The translations under genes and the position numbers were made by a program. A model generated the notes under the pieces. That model worked only from the letters and a program-made list of their open reading frames with translations. It did no database searches and was not told the origin of the DNA. From NCBI GenBank assembly GCA_963840925.1, contig CAWJAY010000034.1, positions 62,001 to 126,000 on the forward strand: 64,000 nt of DNA. The letters are read 5' to 3'. This document shows positions 58,438 to 64,000 of the stretch, piece after piece. This stretch comes from DATAOG01 sp963840925. GTDB taxonomy: Bacteria; Pseudomonadota; Alphaproteobacteria; Geminicoccales; Geminicoccaceae. Numbering within the stretch: position 1 is the stretch's first letter; the number at the start of each line of letters is the position of its first letter.

Positions 58438-59637
58438 ATGTCGAACGCCCCCGTGCCGCCGCTCCTGCCGGTTTACAAGCGCGCCCCGGTCAGCTTCGAG
58501 CGCGGCGAGGGCGCTTATCTGTTCGATCGCGCCGGCCGCCGCTATCTCGACTTCGGCAGCGGGATCGCGGTCACGCTGCTTGGCCACGCCCACCCGCATC
58601 TGGTCGCGACGCTGAAGGCTCAGGCCGAGAAGCTCTGGCACTGCTCGAACCTCTACGGCATCGAGCACCAGGAGCAGCTGGCCGAGCGGCTGGTCGCGCA
58701 ATCGTTCGCCGACACGGTGTTCTTCGGCAACTCGGGTGCCGAGGCGCTCGAATGCGCGATCAAGATGGCCAGGCGCTTCCACTACCAGCGGGGCCAGGCC
58801 GAGCGTTTCCGGATCATCACCTTCGAGGGCGCCTTCCACGGCCGCACGCTCGCGACCATCTCGGCCGGCGGCCAGGAGAAGCATCTCGAAGGTTTTCGCC
58901 CGGAGATGCCGGGCTTCGATCAGGTGCCGCACGGCGACCTCGCCGCGGCCGAAGCCGCGATCGGGCCCGAGACCGCGGCGATCCTGATCGAGCCGATCCA
59001 GGGCGAGGGCGGCATCCGCGGGTGCGAGCCCGGCTTCCTCGCCGAACTGCGCCGGCTGGCCGACGAGCACGACCTGCTGCTGATCTTCGACGAGGTCCAG
59101 ACCGGCATGGGCCGGAGCGGCCGGCTGTTCGCATACCAGTGGAGCGGCGTCGCGCCCGACATCATGACGCTCGCCAAGGGGCTGGGCGGCGGTTTTCCGA
59201 TCGGCGCGTGCCTGGCGACCGCGCGCGCCGCCTCAGGCATGACCGCGGGCTCGCACGGCTCGACCTTCGGCGGCAACCCGCTCGGCTGCGCCTGCGCCAA
59301 CGCCGTGCTCGACGTGCTGCTCGAGGACGGCTTCCTGGCGCGGGTCGAGGAGCTGGCCAAGCGGCTGCGCCACCAGCTGGACCAGCTGGCCGCCGCCTTC
59401 CCGGGCGTGATCCGCGGCGTGCGCGGCCAGGGGTTCCTGCTCGGCCTGGTGGTCGGGCCGCCGAACACCGACGTCAGCGGCAAGCTGATGGCGCGCGGGC
59501 TCTTGACCGTGCCGGCCGGCGACAACGTCGTCCGCCTGCTGCCGCCCTTGATCATCGGCCAGGCCGAGATCGACGAGGCGCTCGCGATCCTCGAGGAGCT
59601 GTGCCAGGAGCTGGCCGGGCAGGAAGCGGCGCAATGA
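58438..59637 (+). CDS. argD: Acetylornithine aminotransferase
   Basis: 399 residues of the class III aminotransferases. Markers: YLDFGSGIAVTLLGHAHPHL, FGNSGAEALECAIKMAR, LLLIFDEVQTGMGRSGRLFA and the PLP lysine in MTLAKGLGGGFPIGACLAT. It makes N-acetylornithine from the semialdehyde. With argF four bases overlapped and argJ at 26-27 kb it belongs to arginine synthesis. ATG 58438 is preferred over the TTG 30 bases upstream. Confidence 0.95.
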   Translation: MSNAPVPPLLPVYKRAPVSFERGEGAYLFDRAGRRYLDFGSGIAVTLLGHAHPHLVATLKAQAEKLWHCSNLYGIEHQEQLAERLVAQSFADTVFFGNSGAEALECAIKMARRFHYQRGQAERFRIITFEGAFHGRTLATISAGGQEKHLEGFRPEMPGFDQVPHGDLAAAEAAIGPETAAILIEPIQGEGGIRGCEPGFLAELRRLADEHDLLLIFDEVQTGMGRSGRLFAYQWSGVAPDIMTLAKGLGGGFPIGACLATARAASGMTAGSHGSTFGGNPLGCACANAVLDVLLEDGFLARVEELAKRLRHQLDQLAAAFPGVIRGVRGQGFLLGLVVGPPNTDVSGKLMARGLLTVPAGDNVVRLLPPLIIGQAEIDEALAILEELCQELAGQEAAQ

Positions 59638-60542
59638 GCCGGCCGCGGCACTTCCTCGACCTCGACGAGCTGGATGCGCGCACGCTGCGCTCGATCCTGG
59701 ATCTGGCCGGCGAGCTCAAGGCCAGCGGCAACGGCTCGGCGCGCGCGCGCCTGCCCGGCAAGACCGTGGCCTTGATCTTCGACAAGCCCTCGACCCGGAC
59801 CCGGGTGTCGTTCGAGATCGCGGTCAAGGCGCTGGGCGGCGATGCCGTCGTGCTCAACACCAAGGAGATGCAGCTCGGCCGCGGCGAGACGATCGCCGAT
59901 ACCGCGCGCACGCTCTCCCGCTACGTCGATGCGATGATGCTCCGGACCGACCACCACTCGAAGCTGCTGGAGCTCGCCGACGCGGCGACCGTGCCGGTGA
60001 TCAACGGCCTGACCGACCGCTCGCATCCATGCCAGATCATGGCCGACGTGATGACCTTCGAGGCCCATCGCGGCCCGATCCGGGACCGTACGCTGGCCTG
60101 GACCGGCGATGGCAACAACGTCGCGACCTCGTGGATCCACGCCGCCCAGCGCTTCGACTTCAAGCTGCGCCTGGCCTGCCCGCCCGAGCTCGCGCCCGCC
60201 CCCGAGGTGCTCGCCTGGGCCGCCGAGCGCCAGGCGCGTGTCCAGCTGTTTCCCACCCCCGGCGAGGCCGTCGCGGGCGCCGATGCCGTGATGACCGACG
60301 TCTGGGTCTCGATGGGCGACGGCGAGCCCGAGCGCCGGCGCCGGCTGCTGACCGGCTACCGGGTCGACGAGACGTTGATGGCCGCGGCCGAGCCGGGTGC
60401 CCTGTTCATGCACTGCCTGCCCGCGCACCGCGGCGAGGAGGTCAGCGCTGGGGTGATCGACGGCCCGAGCTCGGTTGTCTTCGATCAGGCCGAGAACCGG
60501 CTGCATGCCCAAAAGGGCATCCTCGCCTGGTGCCTCGGCTGA
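59634..60542 (+). CDS. argF: Ornithine carbamoyltransferase
   Basis: 302 residues. Carbamoyl-phosphate site FDKPSTRTRVSFEIA, then HPCQIMADVMT and the ornithine loop FMHCLPAHRGEEV. ATGA overlap with argD. It joins ornithine and carbamoyl phosphate to citrulline. Full length, all catalytic motifs kept. Confidence 0.96.
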   Translation: MSRPRHFLDLDELDARTLRSILDLAGELKASGNGSARARLPGKTVALIFDKPSTRTRVSFEIAVKALGGDAVVLNTKEMQLGRGETIADTARTLSRYVDAMMLRTDHHSKLLELADAATVPVINGLTDRSHPCQIMADVMTFEAHRGPIRDRTLAWTGDGNNVATSWIHAAQRFDFKLRLACPPELAPAPEVLAWAAERQARVQLFPTPGEAVAGADAVMTDVWVSMGDGEPERRRRLLTGYRVDETLMAAAEPGALFMHCLPAHRGEEVSAGVIDGPSSVVFDQAENRLHAQKGILAWCLG

Positions 60543-60568
60543 GTGCCGGCGCGACCCTTTTGAGCTCG

Positions 60569-61489
60569 ATGCTGCAGCCGCCGATCGGCGACAACCTGCT
60601 TCGCCCCTTCCAGCTCGAGCGCTCGGCGCTGCGCGGCCGCCTGGTCCGCCTGGGCGGCTTGGTCGATCGCGTGCTGACCGGCCACGACTACCCCGAGCCG
60701 GTGAGCCGGCTGTTGGGCGAGCTGCTCGTGCTCGCCGCGACGCTCGCCGGCGGGCTCAAGTTCCGCGGCACGTTCAGCCTGCAGGTGCGCAGCACCGGCC
60801 CGGTGTCGCTGATGATCGCCGATTGCACCAACAACGGTGCGATGCGCGGGTTTGCCAAGTTCGATGCCGCCGCCGTCGCCGCCGCGCCCGGCGCCGCGGT
60901 GCCCGAGCTTCTCGGCGAGGGGCATCTGGCGCTCACGGTCGATCAGAGCGAGGGCGGCCAGACCTATCAGGGGATCGTCGAGCTTTGCGGCAGCACGCTC
61001 ACCGAGTGCATGCAGACCTACTTCCGCCAGAGCGAGCAGGTGCGGACCGGCATCGAGGTCGCGGTCGACCGGGTCGCGGACCGGGACCGGCGGCGCTGGC
61101 GCGCCGGCGGGATCATGGTCCAGCGCCTGCCCGAGCAGGTCGCCGCCGGCCGCGAGGAGCAGATGGAGGAGGACTGGCGGCGCACGATGCTGCTGCTCGG
61201 CACCGCGACCGAGGCCGAGCTGGTCGACCCGCACCTGGCGCCCGAGCGGCTGTTGCTGCGGCTGTTCCACGAGGAGGGCGTGCGCGTGTTCCGGCCGCTC
61301 GACCTGAGCTTCGGCTGCCGCTGCTCGCGCGCCCGGGTCGAGGCCATGCTGTGCCGCTTCCCGCCCGACGAGCTCGACGACATGCGCGAGGCCGACGGCC
61401 GCCTGATCGTGACCTGCGAGTTCTGCAACGCGACCTACCGGTTCGACGAGGCGGAGCTTGCCCGCCTGCACGCAGCGCTCCGGCATTGA
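60569..61489 (+). CDS. hslO: Redox-regulated chaperone Hsp33
   Basis: 306 residues. MLQPPIGDNLLRPFQLERSA is the start, and the zinc switch is visible as FGCRCS and CEFCNATY about 35 residues apart (CxC ... CxxC). Oxidation of these cysteines frees zinc and turns the protein into a holdase. It follows argF by 26 bases; the argD-argF-hslO order is one I know from alphaproteobacteria. Confidence 0.95.
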   Translation: MLQPPIGDNLLRPFQLERSALRGRLVRLGGLVDRVLTGHDYPEPVSRLLGELLVLAATLAGGLKFRGTFSLQVRSTGPVSLMIADCTNNGAMRGFAKFDAAAVAAAPGAAVPELLGEGHLALTVDQSEGGQTYQGIVELCGSTLTECMQTYFRQSEQVRTGIEVAVDRVADRDRRRWRAGGIMVQRLPEQVAAGREEQMEEDWRRTMLLLGTATEAELVDPHLAPERLLLRLFHEEGVRVFRPLDLSFGCRCSRARVEAMLCRFPPDELDDMREADGRLIVTCEFCNATYRFDEAELARLHAALRH

Positions 61490-61506
61490 GCGCGAGGGCC
61501 ACGCCG

Positions 61507-62082
61507 ATGCGCCGCGCGCTGGCTCTGCTGCTCCTGGTCGGGCTCGCCGGCTGCGCAGACAGCTACCAGACCTTCCAGCCGCCGCCGCTCGAGTTCGCCG
61601 ACCCGCCGCTCCGGTTCGCGGTAGGCGCGGTCGACGTCCAGAGCGCCTATCAGCCGAAGGGCGCACCGCCGTTCGTCGACCACACCTTCGCGCTGACCCC
61701 GGAGGCCGCAACCCGCCAGCTGCTGGAGCACCGCCTCCAGGCGGCGGGCGGCGCGGGCCGGCTGCAGGCGGTGATCCTCGATGCCGCGGTCACCGAGCAG
61801 AGCCTCGAGACCACGACCGGGATCAAGGGTTATCTGACGACCGAGCCGGCCGCCCGCTTCGAGGGCCGCCTCAGGGTCCGGGTCGACCACCTGGATGACG
61901 CCGGCAACATCGAGCGCTCGCTCAGCACGGCTGCGAGCCGGACCAGGGCGCTGCCCGAGGACATCGCCTACGCCGAGCGCCAGCGGCTCGGCCACGAGCA
62001 GGTCCGCGACCTGGTCCAGGACCTCGACGCCGGCCTCACCGCCAACCTCCACGAGACCTTCGCCGACCTGCTGCGGCCTTGA
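61507..62082 (+). CDS. Lipoprotein of unknown function
   Basis: 191 residues. MRRALALLLLVGLAGCADSY is a lipoprotein signal with lipobox LAGC at residues 13-16. The mature part has a mixed alpha/beta pattern (RFAVGAVDVQSAYQPKGAPP, LLEHRLQAAGGAGRLQAVIL, FEGRLRVRVDHLDDAGN). That recalls small envelope lipoproteins of the DUF3313/ABC-associated kind, but I cannot assign a family. It follows hslO by 17 bases and probably ends that operon. Confidence 0.75.
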   Translation: MRRALALLLLVGLAGCADSYQTFQPPPLEFADPPLRFAVGAVDVQSAYQPKGAPPFVDHTFALTPEAATRQLLEHRLQAAGGAGRLQAVILDAAVTEQSLETTTGIKGYLTTEPAARFEGRLRVRVDHLDDAGNIERSLSTAASRTRALPEDIAYAERQRLGHEQVRDLVQDLDAGLTANLHETFADLLRP

Positions 62083-62093
62083 GCGGCCGGCGG

Positions 62094-62714
62094 TCAGGTC
62101 GGGGCTGTGGCGGCAGCCGCCTGCAAGCGCCTGACCTCGTCTTCCAGGGCCGCGATCCGCTGCTCGCGCTCGGCCAGGGTGGCGGCGACGTCGGCGGCTT
62201 CAAACCGCTGCGGGATGTGCTGCGGACAGTTCGCATCCCACGCCCTGACCGTGAACAGGATCACCTGCTCGGGGCGGGCCTTATAGCCCTCTGGCATCAG
62301 CTTTGCCAGCAGGCCGGCGTCACCCTCGACGACCCGCGCCTCGCCCCAGATCTTGACCCGCCGGCGGTGCGCATAGTCGATCAGGAACAGCTGCGCCTTG
62401 GGATTGTCGGCGAGGTTGCCCTGCGTGATGTACTGCCGGTTGCCGGCGAAGTCGGCAAAGCCGAGGGTCCGCTCGTCGAGCACGCGCACGAAGCCGGGCG
62501 GGCCGCCGCGATGCTGGATGTAGGGCTGACCGTCGGTGCTCGCGGTCGCCAGGAAGACGCTGGTCTGCGCCGCGATGAACCCGGCGAGATCGGGCGTGAC
62601 CCTGGTCTGCCAGGAGCCCCGCTCCTCCATGCGCCGGTAGGACGGGCGCGAGCCCTTGCGGGTCTGGACCGCCTTCACGGTCGGCGTGAACGCGACGTCG
62701 CTGGCGTAGTGCAT
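62094..62714 (-). CDS. Pyridoxamine 5'-phosphate oxidase family protein
   Basis: 206 residues with a perfect GGAGGAG ribosome site. The FMN split-barrel shows in FIAAQTSVFLATASTDGQPY, HRGGPPGFVRVLDERTLGFA and NRQYITQGNLADNPKAQLFL. Then DYAHRRRVKIWGEARVVEG. A C-terminal coiled-coil-like helix (LAEREQRIAALEDEVRRLQA) is added. Members are flavin- or F420-binding and of unknown substrate. Divergent from a LysR gene, which likely controls it. Confidence 0.92.
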   Translation of the reverse strand: MHYASDVAFTPTVKAVQTRKGSRPSYRRMEERGSWQTRVTPDLAGFIAAQTSVFLATASTDGQPYIQHRGGPPGFVRVLDERTLGFADFAGNRQYITQGNLADNPKAQLFLIDYAHRRRVKIWGEARVVEGDAGLLAKLMPEGYKARPEQVILFTVRAWDANCPQHIPQRFEAADVAATLAEREQRIAALEDEVRRLQAAAATAPT

Positions 62715-62774
62715 GCTTTCTCCTCCGAGGGCGCGACCAGCCCGCTCGACAGGTATCTAGGGCTTCCAACATTC

Positions 62775-62804
62775 CGCCTTAGGCGTTAAATTCGGGAAAT
62801 TTCC
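62775..62804. promoter_or_regulatory. Candidate LysR binding region
   Basis: Two small perfect palindromes, CGCCTTAGGCG (62775-62785) and GGAAATTTCC (62795-62804), stand in the short gap between the divergent PPOX and LysR genes, where a LysR regulator would bind. Confidence 0.4.
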
Positions 62805-62826
62805 TCTCAATTCGCGGTAGGTCGTG

Positions 62827-63762
62827 ATGGACCGCCTGGACGCGATGTCGGTCCTGCTCTCGGTCGTCGACGCCGGCAGCCTTTCGGCCGCGTCCCGCAG
62901 GCTCGGCATGCCGCTCGCGACCGTCAGCCGCAAGGTCGCCGAACTCGAGGCGCACCTGAAGGTCAGGTTGCTCAGCCGCTCGCCCCGCCAGATCACGCTG
63001 ACCGAGGCCGGGCGGTCCTATGTCGAGGCGTGCAAGCGCATCCTCGAGCAGGTGGATGAGGCGGAGCGGGCGGCGGCGGGCGAATACAGCGCGCCCAGGG
63101 GCGATCTCGCGGTCAGCGCGCCGGTCGACTTCGGCCGCCTGCACCTGCTGCCGATCGCGCTCGAATTCCTTGGCGCCTACCCCGAGATCGACCTGCGGCT
63201 CGTGCTCAGCGACCGGGTCCTGAACCTGGTCGAGGACAACATCGATCTCGCGCTCCGGATCGGCATCCTGCCCGACAGCAGCCTGGTCGCGACCCGGATC
63301 GGCCTGATCCGCCGCGTGCTGTGCGCGAGCCCGGCCTATCTCGCCGCGCGCGGGCGGCCGGACACGCTGGCCGACCTCGCCAGCCACGACTGCATCACCT
63401 TCGACAACCTGGCAGCACCGCGCACCTGGATGTTCAAAAGCGGCAAGGCCGAGGTGGCGGTGAGCGTCCGCTCGCGGCTGGTCGTCACCACCGCCGAGGC
63501 CGCGATCGATGCCGCGCTCGCCGGCGTCGGGATCACGCGCGTGCTCTCCTACCAGGTCGCCGATCAGATCCGCGCCGGCAGGCTCGCGACCGTGCTCGAG
63601 GCGTTCGAGCCGGAGCCCTGGCCGGCGAGCCTGCTCCATGCCGGGCAGGGGCTGCTGCCGCTGAAGGTCCGCGCCTTCCTCGATTTCGCCGCACCCCGCC
63701 TGCGGGCGCGGTTTTCCGAGCGGGCGTACCCGCCGCCAGCCGTCGGCGGGTCAGCTCAATAG
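62827..63762 (+). CDS. LysR family transcriptional regulator
   Basis: 311 residues. Helix-turn-helix DAGSLSAASRRLGMPLATVS followed by RKVAELEAHLKVRLLSRSPR, then an effector domain (DLRLVLSDRVLNLVEDNIDL, GVGITRVLSYQVADQI). It belongs to the AaeR/DsdC-like large group whose ligand cannot be guessed. ATG 62827 (a GTG codon precedes it). Its stop overlaps the convergent glutamine-synthetase-like stop by a few bases. Confidence 0.94.
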   Translation: MDRLDAMSVLLSVVDAGSLSAASRRLGMPLATVSRKVAELEAHLKVRLLSRSPRQITLTEAGRSYVEACKRILEQVDEAERAAAGEYSAPRGDLAVSAPVDFGRLHLLPIALEFLGAYPEIDLRLVLSDRVLNLVEDNIDLALRIGILPDSSLVATRIGLIRRVLCASPAYLAARGRPDTLADLASHDCITFDNLAAPRTWMFKSGKAEVAVSVRSRLVVTTAEAAIDAALAGVGITRVLSYQVADQIRAGRLATVLEAFEPEPWPASLLHAGQGLLPLKVRAFLDFAAPRLRARFSERAYPPPAVGGSAQ

Positions 63763-64000
63763 ACCTGGGCGTAGCGCGCCGCCTGCTCGGCGTCGGACAG
63801 GCCGGCCATGGCCGCGATCTCGTTCTGCTTGTGCTTGCGATAGCAGTCCAGCAGCAGCGGCGGCAGCCAGCCCTGTGCGGTCGGGTCGGCATCGAGCGCG
63901 GCCAGCGCCAGCGGCAGCGAGGTCGGCAGGCGGCGCACGCCCTGCGCCTTCAGCTCGGCCGCAGCCATCGTCGCGAGATCGCCCTCGGTCGGCCGCGGCG
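63756..64000 (-). CDS. Glutamine-synthetase-like enzyme, C-terminal part
   Basis: The last 81 residues only; the gene enters from the right edge. GVRRLPTSLPLALAALDADP and GWLPPLLLDCYRKHKQNEIA with the end ARYAQVY are what closes glutamine synthetase-type proteins (gamma-glutamyl ligases). The preceding residues (TEGDLATMAAAELKAQ) fit the same. Whether it is a true glutamine synthetase or a gamma-glutamylpolyamine-type ligase cannot be told. Confidence 0.7.
   Translation of the reverse strand, partial: PRPTEGDLATMAAAELKAQGVRRLPTSLPLALAALDADPTAQGWLPPLLLDCYRKHKQNEIAAMAGLSDAEQAARYAQVY

Overview
The window reads as chromosomal DNA of a high-GC Gram-negative bacterium, most likely an alphaproteobacterium of the Rhodospirillales/Geminicoccales kind. 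The grounds are the outer-membrane machinery (TamA/TamB, a Wza-like export lipoprotein, a BBP2-type barrel), the divergent secA versus ppiC-argJ arrangement, the argD-argF-hslO run and the pmbA-IMPase pair. I know these neighbourhoods from alphaproteobacteria; the assignment to order is inference. Coding density is very high, with many ATGA/GTGA start-stop overlaps. No rRNA, tRNA or CRISPR array was seen.

Layout. 1-4.6 kb (minus): a sugar-type ABC importer operon (cyclase-family hydrolase, binding protein, two permeases, then a D-threonine-aldolase-like PLP protein cut by the window edge). 4.8-12 kb: a MurF-like ligase, a small exported protein, and MFS, DUF2270 and thioredoxin-like genes that all carry frameshifts, then LysE and UbiD. 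12-13 kb: an AT-rich trough with a consensus promoter and a decayed secreted-protein gene. 13-18.5 kb: EamA exporter, a MazEF-type toxin-antitoxin, pmbA-IMPase, and an ECF sigma/anti-sigma pair. 18.5-20.6 kb: the kynU-kynA tryptophan catabolic pair. 21.5-25.4 kb: mmsA, with a 1.84-kb lower-GC cassette (membrane GAF-like protein plus methyltransferase) bracketed by a 190-bp direct repeat of the mmsA 3' end. 25.5-31.5 kb: VapBC, argJ-ppiC, divergent secA. 31.6-37.3 kb: a serine hydrolase broken by a stop codon at its catalytic lysine, a second ABC importer operon without an ATPase gene, and a VapBC pair followed by a decayed copy of the permease 3' end. 37.4-45.1 kb: a frameshifted monooxygenase-like gene, a six-cysteine exported protein, UspA, a TAXI binding protein, alanine dehydrogenase, an AmpG-like permease and exopolysaccharide export genes. 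45.4-57.8 kb: PPP phosphatase, galE, a large MscS channel, TamA, a Crp/Fnr regulator, TamB, an ABC-2 permease. 57.8-64 kb: GNAT, argD-argF-hslO, a lipoprotein, a PPOX/LysR divergent pair and the C-terminus of a glutamine-synthetase-like enzyme.

Three themes stand out. First, accessory modules sit next to duplicated 3' ends of host genes, once cleanly (mmsA) and once in decayed form (permease/VapBC). Second, three toxin-antitoxin pairs lie within 24 kb, two of them with perfect palindromes at the promoter. Third, about ten genes are interrupted by single-base frame changes at otherwise well-conserved sequence. This suggests either an error-prone assembly or real gene decay and must be settled before function is read from those genes.
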